Positions 8,038-15,038 of a DNA stretch of 38,409 nt are shown here, in pieces. The position numbers and the translations under genes are program-made. The notes under the pieces are model-generated. The model was given only the letters and a program-made list of their open reading frames with translations. It had not been told where the DNA came from and did no database searches. The DNA lies in IMG/VR virus record IMGVR_UViG_3300023174_000347, positions 1 through 38,409 of that record; one strand, given 5' to 3'. Position 1 is the first letter of the stretch, and each line of letters opens with the position of its first letter. The DNA comes from a virus.

Positions 8038-8771
8038 TATATCCCCGCCCAAGGTGATTTGATGATTGGATTGAAATCAAAGCTTCTGCGGCTTTGGTAA
8101 TCTCTTTGTACAATATCTTTGCCCCATTTTTTCTGTAAAGACTCAAACTGCTCTCTCTCCCTGTCTAGGTTTCTATATGTTGCACAGCCTCCGGTTTGTT
8201 CTGCCTGTTTTACATCATAGTTGCAGAAATTAAATCTTAGGCATCCCCCATTAAACACTATGTGTTGCAGGGTTATATCATAGTCCTCTTTTAGTGGCAG
8301 GCTTTCGTCATAAAGGGTTTTATTGTTGAGGTGTGCATGGAATGGTCCGCCTATGAATTTTTGGGTGCTGAACGGAGTGTGTTCCCTATAAGCTCCCTTA
8401 TCGGTTACACAATTTAGCCCCCAAAAAGAAAACCCCCACTCCATACAAAGGTTTGTGCTGGATTCGCAGAACTCAATTAGCTCTTCGCTTTTGAATTTTA
8501 CTTTTTTCTGGTTCTCCCAGCGGTAAACCCCCTTGCAATCATCATCCATAAGCACGACACAATCTGCATCAAACAAGGTTTTCAAAATATAGTTTTTGAC
8601 CCTGCATACATTCCCTTGAACTTCGTCGGGTACTGTTAAGATGTCGTTGCCATTTTTCTTGTATTCTTCTGCCTCGCTTTCTCGCACCACAAGCTTTACG
8701 AACGGGTAGTTCTTTTGTGTGTCGCTTTTGCTCGGCCTTTTGTATGACGGGGCAAAGAATTTAACCTTCAT
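8037..8771 (-). CDS. TET-associated-type glycosyltransferase (TAGT/GREB1-like)
   Basis: This 244-residue protein starts MKVKFFAPSYKRPS and carries VVLMDDDCKGVYRWE with a DDD motif at residues 76-78, the metal and sugar-nucleotide site of a GT-A fold. The APSYKRP start, the VRESEAEEY segment and the DDD site resemble the TET/JBP-associated glycosyltransferases reported in phages and proposed to glycosylate modified DNA bases. It is sandwiched between two ParB-domain genes and overlaps the upstream one by 11 bases. No TET/JBP oxygenase or hydroxymethylase is seen in this genome, so the acceptor is open. Confidence 0.7.
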   Translation of the reverse strand: MKVKFFAPSYKRPSKSDTQKNYPFVKLVVRESEAEEYKKNGNDILTVPDEVQGNVCRVKNYILKTLFDADCVVLMDDDCKGVYRWENQKKVKFKSEELIEFCESSTNLCMEWGFSFWGLNCVTDKGAYREHTPFSTQKFIGGPFHAHLNNKTLYDESLPLKEDYDITLQHIVFNGGCLRFNFCNYDVKQAEQTGGCATYRNLDREREQFESLQKKWGKDIVQRDYQSRRSFDFNPIIKSPWAGI

Positions 8772-9402
8772 TTATGCTTTCTTTGATTTTCTTGATTGCC
8801 TTCAATCCGTCAATTACACGCCCCACCCCCTTGCTCCACGGCTTACCATTTGCCCTTTTTGAAAAGGTAGATTCAAGCCCGAAAATAGTTTCCGCTTGAA
8901 TCCAATCAATGTCCTTGGTGAATTTTAATACTATGTAGTTGCTTTCTCGGTCGAGTTCGGTTGAGAATTTCGTTTCCTCATTGCCCTCGTTTTCTTTTTC
9001 CAGCTCCTTAACTTCATCCAGTTCTTTTTGGGTAAATCCGATTTTCTCAATATCGAATCCCTCCTCTTTCAATGCATCTAGTTCGCTTATTAGAAGCTCA
9101 TCATCCCATCCTGCATTAAGCCCCAATTTATTATCCGCTATTACGTATGCTCGCACTTGTGCCTCTGTCAGATGTTCTAGGCTAATTGTCGGCACTTCCT
9201 CAATCCCCAGCTTCCTAGCGGCAAGAACTCTTCCGTGTCCTGCTATTATTGTATTGTTTTTGTCTACCAAGACTGGGTTTGTCCATCCGAACTCTCTAAT
9301 GCTTGCGGCGATCTGCAACACTTGTTCGTCCGAGTGTGTCCTGCTGTTTCGGGCATACGGAATTAGCTTGTTTATATGCTGTTGCCTTATGTTTTGGTTC
9401 AT
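8761..9402 (-). CDS. ParB/Srx-like domain protein B with extra C-terminal domain
   Basis: This 213-residue protein has a ParB-type N-terminal domain (INKLIPYARNSRTHS, then TIIAGHGRVLAARKLG with GHGR at 55-58, then ADNKLGLNAGWDDE) like those fused to phage DNA methylases. After an acidic linker around residues 125-150 there is a separate C-terminal domain with NYIVLKFTKDIDW and SKGVGRVIDGLKAIKK. It is clearly a different subfamily from protein A. An AAGGAAACCAGAAAGAAC leader lies upstream of the ATG at 9402. With the downstream glycosyltransferase and protein A it forms a three-gene cassette. Confidence 0.75.
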   Translation of the reverse strand: MNQNIRQQHINKLIPYARNSRTHSDEQVLQIAASIREFGWTNPVLVDKNNTIIAGHGRVLAARKLGIEEVPTISLEHLTEAQVRAYVIADNKLGLNAGWDDELLISELDALKEEGFDIEKIGFTQKELDEVKELEKENEGNEETKFSTELDRESNYIVLKFTKDIDWIQAETIFGLESTFSKRANGKPWSKGVGRVIDGLKAIKKIKESINEG

Positions 9403-9426
9403 CTTGTTTGTTCTTTCTGGTTTCCT

Positions 9427-9537
9427 TTAGTTTCTGGGGGGAAACTCGCACAAAATAACCCCACCTCGGAACCTGTTAGGGGAGATTTTTGTGTTTGGAA
9501 GCCTCCTAGTTTTTGCGACCTCTCGTTCCCCTCTCAT
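9427..9537 (-). CDS. 36-residue basic small protein
   Basis: An ATG at 9537 overlaps the preceding stop as ATGA and opens a 36-codon frame, MRGEREVAKTRRLPNTKISP and onward, with stop at 9427. A run of G and a GGAG lie just before the start. It fills most of the gap before the ParB protein B gene. The product is basic and Pro-containing, without a recognised family. Coupling and placement are the only support. Confidence 0.4.
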   Translation of the reverse strand: MRGEREVAKTRRLPNTKISPNRFRGGVILCEFPPRN

Positions 9538-10007
9538 AGCTCCCCCCCCGCCTCTTTGAACGCCTCGACTATTGGCCTTGCCTCCTCAACGAACTGGGTG
9601 CGTTGGGCTGGTGTCCATTGGTTTATGCTCTTGCGTGCTAGCCATTGGCGAGCCTTGATGATGTAGCTATGCCATGCCTGTTCGGCCTTGGGGTTGCTGA
9701 TCTCGATGGGGTCTGGCAGTAGCCCAGTCCATAGGGCTAACTGCTTGAGGCCACCGGGGGTAGGGGCTTGGAGGGATGGCCTTGCCTTGGCCACACGCTC
9801 GTAACGCCTTGCCTGCTCACCGTTTATTTGTCCTATTTCTTGGATGGCTTCGAGGTCTAGCCCCTCTGTCCGTGCTGATAGCAGGATGTCGCCTGCATCT
9901 GCGGCTAATCCGATGGCCTGCCCCATCTGTTCGATGGCTGTTTCCTTGGCTTTTTCTAGTGCCTTGACCGTGCGTTGTAGCTCCATTCCTATTTGCTTTT
10001 CGCTCAT
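9534..10007 (-). CDS. Helical phage protein, DUF3102-like in part
   Basis: This 157-residue, mostly helical protein carries LAADAGDILLSARTEG and IGQINGEQARRYERVAKA, which look like the DUF3102 pattern (an alpha-helical head followed by an HTH-like segment that ends in RYxRxA). The second half has WLARKSINQWTPAQRTQF. It probably binds DNA or other proteins, but no activity can be named. An AAGGAC ribosome site precedes the ATG. Confidence 0.55.
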   Translation of the reverse strand: MSEKQIGMELQRTVKALEKAKETAIEQMGQAIGLAADAGDILLSARTEGLDLEAIQEIGQINGEQARRYERVAKARPSLQAPTPGGLKQLALWTGLLPDPIEISNPKAEQAWHSYIIKARQWLARKSINQWTPAQRTQFVEEARPIVEAFKEAGGEL

Positions 10008-10027
10008 TTTGGGATGTCCTTTTTGGG

Positions 10028-10318
10028 TTATGCGTAAGCCTCGGCCAACTCCTCGGCCTCGACTTCTGCGGGTGGTTCAATCTCTCTGAATCTGTCGGAG
10101 TGAAAGCCTCGTTCTGGATGGGGTGGGGTGGTCGAGCAGGGGTTCTTTAATCCCTCAAGGTAGACAACGACCTCGCCCTCCTGTCCGTTCAGCCCTACCC
10201 CAACCCCTAGTCCCCTTACCACATACACCTTGTCTTTGATTGGGAGGTGGTTGTAGAAAAGGATGATCTCGGTGGGGAATCGATCGTCCACACATATCAC
10301 TTTCGAGCCTGTCCTCAC
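10028..10318 (-). CDS. Small conserved phage protein, beta-rich
   Basis: This 96-residue protein begins KVICVDDRFPTE, follows with KDKVYVVRGLGVGV and VVYLEGLKNP, and has HSDRFREIEPP near the end. The combination of an ICVDD start, a VYxVRG strand and a DRFREI end occurs in a small family I know from other phages, probably an SH3-like barrel. No function is established. The start is GTG at 10318, overlapping the upstream stop as GTGA. Confidence 0.55.
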   Translation of the reverse strand: MRTGSKVICVDDRFPTEIILFYNHLPIKDKVYVVRGLGVGVGLNGQEGEVVVYLEGLKNPCSTTPPHPERGFHSDRFREIEPPAEVEAEELAEAYA

Positions 10319-10848
10319 CGTTTTTTTCCTCGCCTTTTAATGCCTTTTTCCCACGCTTCCGAGTTCCATTTGGGGCATTCTTCCCGCCTCTTTTTGTGTA
10401 CCCGCAAGGCTCGTTCCTTGTAGATTTGGCGCACTCGTTCGCTCCGTTGGATGCGTAAAACTAGGCCGGTGCGCTGGCTCAACTCCGTAAGCCGTGCCGA
10501 GATGGCCGCTCTGGTATAGGGCTTGCCGGTGCTTGGGTTGATATAACGCTTTGCGATTGAGGTCAGCGAGTCGGGGCTTCGGTTCGTGGCTAGGGCTAGC
10601 AAGGATTCGTCCAAGGTGTCGTCCCGCCTGTGCCTCAACATTTGGGAGTCGCCCTCGTGCTTTATGGTCTGCTCCACCACCTCTGCCGTGAGCTTGGCTA
10701 GCTGGTCTAGGTCGATGCTTGGGTTCATCGCCTGCATTTTAGAGAGCCTTTCCTTGACCCTATCTTGGAGCGTGTCGATATGCTCTGCCATATCTGGCGT
10801 GTAACTAGCCAAGATGCTATCCGCTGGGTCTTGGCCTAGGTGGTTCAT
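10315..10848 (-). CDS. Helical, probably DNA-binding protein
   Basis: This 177-residue protein has an acidic helical N-terminal half (DRVKERLSKMQAMNPSIDL). The C-terminal half is strongly basic, with a likely HTH around KPYTRAAISARLTELSQRTG and an Arg/Lys-rich tail (RVHKKRREE, GIKRRGKKR). The ALATNRSPDSLTSIAKRYIN segment resembles a sigma region 4 or transposase-type HTH lead-in. It may regulate transcription or bind packaging or replication sites. The start is an ATG directly after the upstream stop. Confidence 0.5.
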   Translation of the reverse strand: MNHLGQDPADSILASYTPDMAEHIDTLQDRVKERLSKMQAMNPSIDLDQLAKLTAEVVEQTIKHEGDSQMLRHRRDDTLDESLLALATNRSPDSLTSIAKRYINPSTGKPYTRAAISARLTELSQRTGLVLRIQRSERVRQIYKERALRVHKKRREECPKWNSEAWEKGIKRRGKKR

Positions 10849-11409
10849 TTACTGGATTTCCACAACTGCCGTCCGTCCCACCCTCGCCAACTCCCGCCTT
10901 GCCTGCCGTTCTGATGCGTAGAAAAGATCAACGACTGGCAACCTAGATTTGCCCGATGCCTTTCGGGATATGACTGCCGTACCTGTGTCGTGGGCGTGGT
11001 AGGTCTTGCCTTCGATAACTAGCTTTGTGCCGTAGGGGATAAGTCTGGGGTCTACCGCACAAGACTTGCCGGATACCAACCGTTTTCCTGTGGAGCTTTT
11101 ATAGCCAAACTCGTCCTCGCCCAACCAGTAGGCCGTGATTCTGGCCTTGATGGTTTTCTTCGGTGGCGGTCTTGGCGGCTCGATCATTATGTTTGCCCCC
11201 TGCACCGAACCAAGGAGGGCGATGGCTAGGATGAGGATGGCTTTTTTCATCGTTAAGAAGTGGAGTTGCTCGCACAAGTGGCGGTAGCGTCTCGATGGGG
11301 ATTCGTCTCCCTTGGTTCTTTTGCCTTCTGCGTTGTCAATCGTGTCCTTGAGCTTGTCGATCTGTGCCTCGATTGCCTTAGAATCCATCTTATTGATTTT
11401 TTTTTTCAC
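10849..11409 (-). CDS. 3D-domain cell-wall lytic protein with membrane anchor
   Basis: The C-terminal about 95 residues form a 3D domain, the double-psi barrel of MltA-like lytic transglycosylases. Its three signature aspartates are in AVDPRLIPYGT (Asp120), HAHDTGTA (Asp141) and VVDLFYAS (Asp161). Before it is a hydrophobic segment (KKAILILAIALLGSVQGA, residues 55-72), then a proline hinge. The first roughly 53 residues form a charged helical region. The GTG at 11409 couples to the upstream stop by GTGA; ATGs at 11388 and 11250 are alternatives, the last giving a classic signal peptide but without a ribosome site. It probably cleaves peptidoglycan, for lysis or entry. Confidence 0.75.
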   Translation of the reverse strand: MKKKINKMDSKAIEAQIDKLKDTIDNAEGKRTKGDESPSRRYRHLCEQLHFLTMKKAILILAIALLGSVQGANIMIEPPRPPPKKTIKARITAYWLGEDEFGYKSSTGKRLVSGKSCAVDPRLIPYGTKLVIEGKTYHAHDTGTAVISRKASGKSRLPVVDLFYASERQARRELARVGRTAVVEIQ

Positions 11410-11699
11410 GCTTCAACGGCCTCCCGCCAATGACATCGCTTGTTCCGTCTCTTGAGTTTGCCATTCCCCTCAAGACATCGGAGGTGATACTGGATTGCTC
11501 CGTGGGTTTTGCGTAGAACTTGAGCGATTGTGCAAGTGGGAATCTCGTTAGTAATCAAAGTGAACACGGCATCTCTTAACATATCGATGGTCGCTTGGTT
11601 GCGGTTCTCTGCGTAAAGCTTTGCCATCTCCTTGCCGGGGTAGCGGTCAGAAAGAATGCCCTTGGCCTTTGCCTCTGAGGATGTGAAGGGTTCGTTCAT
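11406..11699 (-). CDS. Small winged-helix-like protein
   Basis: This 97-residue protein contains ISNEIPTC-type and TIAQVLRKTHGAIQYHLRCL segments that read as a winged HTH (dissociation of two helices followed by a basic wing, KLKRRNKRCHW). It probably binds DNA as a small regulator. The ATG is at 11699; the 55 bases upstream to the next gene hold nothing recognisable. The stop overlaps the next start as GTGA. Confidence 0.5.
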   Translation of the reverse strand: MNEPFTSSEAKAKGILSDRYPGKEMAKLYAENRNQATIDMLRDAVFTLITNEIPTCTIAQVLRKTHGAIQYHLRCLEGNGKLKRRNKRCHWREAVEA

Positions 11700-11754
11700 C
11701 GAATGTGCAAGCTACTTTGAGTTTGGTTTGAGGCAAGGGATGATTTTAAGTTAT

Positions 11755-12027
11755 TCATTTCTGCAAATAGTACTCAGCAACCCTCTTGCCGCTGTTTGTT
11801 TGCACCGTTCGCTTTTCAATCTGATGCCCCGCCTTTTTCAAGTCGCAAATCCGACTCGCCAACCGGAAGCACTTGAACCATTCTAGGGCTTCCAGAGCCG
11901 TGAGTGTTCTTCCATTTTGTAGGTGGGCTAGTATTCGGGCGTTCTGGTCGTGGCCTTCCGTCTTGACTGGGTGCGTGGTTCGCATAAAGGGCAACTCGAA
12001 CTGCTCTGCTTCGAGTATCGCGATCAT
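11755..12027 (-). CDS. Helix-turn-helix protein (HTH_39-like)
   Basis: This 90-residue protein has the compact pattern DQNARILAHLQNGRTLTALE, then FKCFRLASRICDLKKAGHQI and a final basic beta wing with GKRVAEYYL. This is the common phage HTH_39-type winged helix, often encoded near replication genes. It starts at the ATG at 12027, overlapping the DnaA-like gene as ATGA. It probably regulates transcription or helps at the origin. Confidence 0.7.
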   Translation of the reverse strand: MIAILEAEQFELPFMRTTHPVKTEGHDQNARILAHLQNGRTLTALEALEWFKCFRLASRICDLKKAGHQIEKRTVQTNSGKRVAEYYLQK

Positions 12028-12542
12028 TTTTCGGTCTTTCTGTTTTTATTTTTATATGGAGACCAGCCACTTTCCCTTGCATAGCATATTGAGCCGTGGT
12101 CGCAGTCCCACGCTTTAGCAATTACGCTAAGTGGTATACCGGCCTCGCTTTGAATCTTCCAAATAGCCCATCTACGCTGAACAATATCGGCAGATCGATT
12201 TCTTTTCTTTCCCCTTTTGCCCGCAAATAGCCTCAAATCTTTAGGCACTTCGACTGTCGGGCAATTTGCCTGTTCTATGGGCAGGGTCGGTTTATTGGGC
12301 ATTTGAGACTCAATTTGGGCTATCCTATCGCATATTGGAATTAGTTTCCTTGCTAATATCGACTCAAATACTGGTGGGAGCTTTTGATTAGGGTCTTTGA
12401 ACAGGGCTTTTTTAATCTCATATTCCTCATCTGTTACTTCTCCCTGCCCACAGTTTGTTCCACGCTTTTTCTCGAGTTGTGCAATCCTTTTTGATAAAGC
12501 AATCATCGCACCCTCTAACATATTGGAATCTAGGTAGTTCAC
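12024..12542 (-). CDS. DnaA domain IV-like DNA-binding protein
   Basis: This 172-residue protein has a helical N-terminal half (SKRIAQLEKKRG) and, at residues about 115-157, a segment like the DnaA box-binding domain IV: NRSADIVQRRWAIWKI, then GIPLSVIAKAWDCDHGSICY, with the DH pair at 148-149 where DnaA has GRDHTTV. There is no AAA+ domain. The GTG at 12542 overlaps the stop of the replication initiator gene as GTGA and is preceded by a G-rich stretch. It may bind the phage origin or host DnaA boxes. Confidence 0.6.
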   Translation of the reverse strand: MNYLDSNMLEGAMIALSKRIAQLEKKRGTNCGQGEVTDEEYEIKKALFKDPNQKLPPVFESILARKLIPICDRIAQIESQMPNKPTLPIEQANCPTVEVPKDLRLFAGKRGKKRNRSADIVQRRWAIWKIQSEAGIPLSVIAKAWDCDHGSICYARESGWSPYKNKNRKTEK

Positions 12543-13279
12543 GGACACCCCGCCTTTTCCCACGCTTCAAGCGTCTGGAAGCCCATAATTTTGTAAGTTG
12601 GTGGGGATTCGCACCCCGATTTGATCGGTTTCTTCATTGGTTGGTTTCCTTTGGTTGGTTGTTGGTTGCTCCTCCTCTGACAATTTCTGGCACACGCTCG
12701 CCAGTCTTTAACCGATGCCCTGCCCCCGACCTTCCATCCGTTGCTCTGGTAGTAATCAAAAGCCGACTCCGCATCCGTCAATCTCCATCCGATCTCATTT
12801 GCAAAGGCAATCCATTCAGCGTGCGTGGGGCGTAAGCCCTCTCTCTCTTTCTTATTGTTATTGTTATTGTTATTGTGTCCCATCTTTTGCTCATCTATGG
12901 ACGATAGATGGTGCATAGATGGCTCATCTTTGGGGCATCTATGGGTTATTCTTGACGCATAACCAGCCGATCTTTTATTCATATCTGCTAGGGTTGCCGC
13001 CGTGCCGCCGTGGTAGATTGCCCCATCTTTAATCTCATAAACCCCTGCAACCTCAAGCTCTTTAATGAGTGGGCTGGCGTCTTGACCAACCATTCTGCTT
13101 ATCTGTTCCGGGGTGGGTGGATTGCCGTTGATGACCAATCTCCCGCTGGCGTTGGCCTTATAGATGAGGCACACTAGGTGAATCCATAGCCCCTTGGCCT
13201 CGAGACTCACCAGCGATAGCTTCTCATTGGATAGCCAGCGGTTCGGCTCAAATGGAAACCAGAAGGAATCTCGCTTCAC
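12539..13279 (-). CDS. Replication initiator / replisome organizer-like protein
   Basis: This 246-residue protein begins FWFPFEPNRWLSNEKLSLVS and contains SLEAKGLWIHLVCLIYKA and TPEQISRMVGQD, the start of phage replication proteins related to DnaT-like and DUF1376-type initiators (winged helix). After an Asn-rich linker the C-terminal block has DAESAFDYYQSNGWKVGG and KDWRACARNCQRR, seen in the same families. The start is GTG at 13279, in a GTGA overlap. It probably loads helicase at the phage origin. Confidence 0.7.
   Translation of the reverse strand: MKRDSFWFPFEPNRWLSNEKLSLVSLEAKGLWIHLVCLIYKANASGRLVINGNPPTPEQISRMVGQDASPLIKELEVAGVYEIKDGAIYHGGTAATLADMNKRSAGYASRITHRCPKDEPSMHHLSSIDEQKMGHNNNNNNNKKEREGLRPTHAEWIAFANEIGWRLTDAESAFDYYQSNGWKVGGRASVKDWRACARNCQRRSNQQPTKGNQPMKKPIKSGCESPPTYKIMGFQTLEAWEKAGCP
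12852..12875. repeat. Hexanucleotide microsatellite, four units of TTATTG
   Basis: Four perfect copies of TTATTG on the plus strand (CAATAA on the coding strand) encode a run of seven asparagines in the linker of the replication initiator. Gain or loss of a unit would add or remove two residues without shifting the frame. Confidence 0.9.
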
Positions 13280-13485
13280 TTCTTAGCCTTCTCCACATCC
13301 CGCTTCTGGTATTTCTTCGCCCTCTCCAATAGCTCTTTGGTTATGCGATGCGAGTAGTCGAGGTGGTTGATGATGTCTTTATAGTTTTCACGCTTGGCGT
13401 GGTCGAAGTCTTTGAACAATTCTTTAAGCCGCCGACTCACCGAAGCGTGGAACTCGTCCACAAGTTTTAATCTTTTGACGCTCAT
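13276..13485 (-). CDS. Small helical basic protein
   Basis: This 69-residue protein is Lys/Arg/Glu-rich and almost wholly helical (RRLKELFKDFDHAKRENYKD, TKELLERAKKYQKRD). No family is recognised. It has a clear AAGGAG ribosome site upstream of the ATG at 13485 and overlaps its neighbours by ATGA and GTGA, so it is part of the replication operon. Confidence 0.6.
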   Translation of the reverse strand: MSVKRLKLVDEFHASVSRRLKELFKDFDHAKRENYKDIINHLDYSHRITKELLERAKKYQKRDVEKAKK

Positions 13486-13631
13486 TTTTTAATTCTCCTT
13501 AATATATCTTTTACTAAATCCCAGCACAGGTCGCTCAGAAATAGAATGGTGAGAAAAATACTCAAGCATCCTATACCTACCACGAACAATTCCCACAAAA
13601 CTTTCCCGATGGATGAAAGGAAAGTTACCAT
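13482..13631 (-). CDS. 49-residue single-span membrane protein
   Basis: The ATG at 13631 overlaps the DUF551-like gene stop, and the TGA at 13482 overlaps the next ATG as ATGA. The product begins MVTFLSSIGKVLWELFVVGI, has one or two hydrophobic spans (VVGIGCLSIFLTILFL), then an amphipathic basic tail (KDILRRIKK). A longer frame in the same stretch (13489-13764) has no coupling and is rejected. The function is unknown; a membrane effector or holin-like protein is possible. Confidence 0.6.
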   Translation of the reverse strand: MVTFLSSIGKVLWELFVVGIGCLSIFLTILFLSDLCWDLVKDILRRIKK

Positions 13632-13846
13632 TTGGGTGCTTTCGGCCAGCTTGCCCAAAGCCGAACATCATTTTCAGAATGCCCCCAGCTTCGAGAGACA
13701 AACGAGCCATCAATGAAACGACCGACAACAACCTCACCGCCGATATCCATAAGAACTCTTTCATCGTTATATGGTTTCTCCTTTATGTTTTTCCAAACAA
13801 GCATCGACCATTTGGTTTTTGGAACTCGAACATCAACGGCCGACAT
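13625..13846 (-). CDS. DUF551-like small protein
   Basis: This 73-residue protein has WKNIKEKPYNDERVLMDI, then a GRFIDGSFVS strand and the ending VRLWASWPKAPKW. The W-x2-I-x2-KP-x-ND-ERVLM start and the W-x-PKAP end are the marks of the DUF551 family common in phages. A strong GGAGGCTAGGAG ribosome site precedes the ATG at 13846. The biochemical role of the family is not known. Confidence 0.7.
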   Translation of the reverse strand: MSAVDVRVPKTKWSMLVWKNIKEKPYNDERVLMDIGGEVVVGRFIDGSFVSRSWGHSENDVRLWASWPKAPKW

Positions 13847-14021
13847 CTCCTAGCCTCCTAATAGCAAGCACAACCTCATTTAAGATTCCGGTGATGACTG
13901 CATCTTCTGTTCCGTCTGCCAGTTGTTGAACCAGATCGGCGCATCGTTCTCTTTCGAGATCGGCGGCCTTGCTCCTTGCATCGTTAAGGATGTCTTGGAT
14001 AAGTTCAGAATGGGATTTCAT
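13833..14021 (-). CDS. Small helical protein
   Basis: This 62-residue protein is acidic and helical (SHSELIQDILNDARSKAADL, then ERERCADLVQQLADG), like the short helical proteins found in many phage early regions. It starts at the ATG at 14021, inside the end of the upstream gene, and overlaps the DUF551-like gene by 14 bases. No family is named. Confidence 0.55.
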   Translation of the reverse strand: MKSHSELIQDILNDARSKAADLERERCADLVQQLADGTEDAVITGILNEVVLAIRRLGDVGR

Positions 14022-14802
14022 CGGGTGTTCCTTTTCTTAACGACTCGGCCTCGAGGAGAATCTCTGCGATTATCTCGTTGCGGATAATATCGTTCTTGTA
14101 TGGCTTGCCGTCTGCTCCGGGCTTCAGGTCTTGCCTAGATAGCCACTCTAGGTAATCTAATCCCTTATCTCCAAGCATAGCAATCTGCCGAAGCGTTGAA
14201 CCCTTGTGCTTGCCAAACTTCAGCTCCATATCCCTTGGTTCACCAATACGAACGCCATTTAGCTTGGCTGTGATGTCTGCCAAATCTGCTTTGCTTATCT
14301 TGGCGGGTTCGGCCTTGGGTGCTTCCTCAAACTTCTCCGTGTTGATATCTTGGAAGCCCCCATAAGGAACTTCCTCGGCTGGTGTTGTCGATAGGCTCTT
14401 GTCGATTAGGACTACTATATGAGCAAAGGCAGAGCGACAAGCCCTACTGATTGCCCTAGTCTGGCACATCGCCCTCTTTGCATAGTTCGGACGCTTCTCC
14501 CACATCGGTTCGTCATCACCCAAGAACCCCTCGGCTTGAGATATCACTTGTCCGTTGTCCATCCTCTTAACCTCACCGATGCACCGATAGCCATCTTCGA
14601 GACGCTCAACATCTCTTGCACTTGCTACGCATCCGTGAGCCACTGCGATTGCTTGCCAGCCCTCAACTCGCACATAGTCCTTTTGGCCTATGCGTTGGCA
14701 GGTTTCTTTTACGATGGCACGACAAGCCCCCGCCACATCCGTTGCTTGTCGGATATGGTTGGAGACTCCGTTGCCGTTGTGTACTGCTAGTTCATTATTC
14801 AT
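14005..14802 (-). CDS. Possible ssDNA-binding/annealing protein with GKHKG domain and SSB-like tip
   Basis: This 265-residue protein has a conserved phage N-terminal domain (YVRVEGWQAIAVAHG, then KRAMCQTRAISRACRSAFAH), a type often found among recombination genes. A short domain with ELKFGKHKGSTLRQI (GKHKG at 197-201) and DYLEWLSRQ resembles DUF3820 and the exonuclease X C-terminal domain. The protein ends in DEIPF, very close to the DDDIPF tip by which bacterial SSB recruits replication proteins. It has a GGAAAGAAC ribosome site. No other SSB gene is seen, so this may fill the role. The annealing function is inferred. Confidence 0.5.
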   Translation of the reverse strand: MNNELAVHNGNGVSNHIRQATDVAGACRAIVKETCQRIGQKDYVRVEGWQAIAVAHGCVASARDVERLEDGYRCIGEVKRMDNGQVISQAEGFLGDDEPMWEKRPNYAKRAMCQTRAISRACRSAFAHIVVLIDKSLSTTPAEEVPYGGFQDINTEKFEEAPKAEPAKISKADLADITAKLNGVRIGEPRDMELKFGKHKGSTLRQIAMLGDKGLDYLEWLSRQDLKPGADGKPYKNDIIRNEIIAEILLEAESLRKGTPDEIPF

Positions 14803-14822
14803 TTGTTGGTTCTTTCCTTTGT

Positions 14823-15038
14823 TTATTGTTTGTTCTGTCCGTCATCGAATACGCCAAAGCCTTCGGCGTTTTCTTTTTGTGTCTTGGGTAAATTCAAAAA
14901 TCTAAAGTCATTCCGGCTGTCGAACTCTGTATCGGGGAACGCTCCAAACACTCTTACCACCCATTCATCCGTAGTTTCATTTGGTAATTTTTTCTTGGCT
15001 GGTTCTTGATGCCAGAATGTAGGCATTTCTTCACTCAT
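14823..15038 (-). CDS. Small phage protein of unknown function
   Basis: This 71-residue protein starts MSEEMPTFWHQEPAKKKLPN at 15038, preceded by AAAGGAC, and overlaps the nuclease stop as ATGA. It contains DEWVVRVFGAFPDTEFD and ends in an acidic, polar tail. A longer open frame upstream overlaps the nuclease and lacks a ribosome site. No family is recognised. Confidence 0.5.
   Translation of the reverse strand: MSEEMPTFWHQEPAKKKLPNETTDEWVVRVFGAFPDTEFDSRNDFRFLNLPKTQKENAEGFGVFDDGQNKQ

Noticed and set aside
13489-13764. 91-codon minus-strand frame
   Set aside because: It lies in another frame over the DUF551-like gene and the 49-codon membrane gene, both of which show coupling and ribosome sites. 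This frame shows neither.
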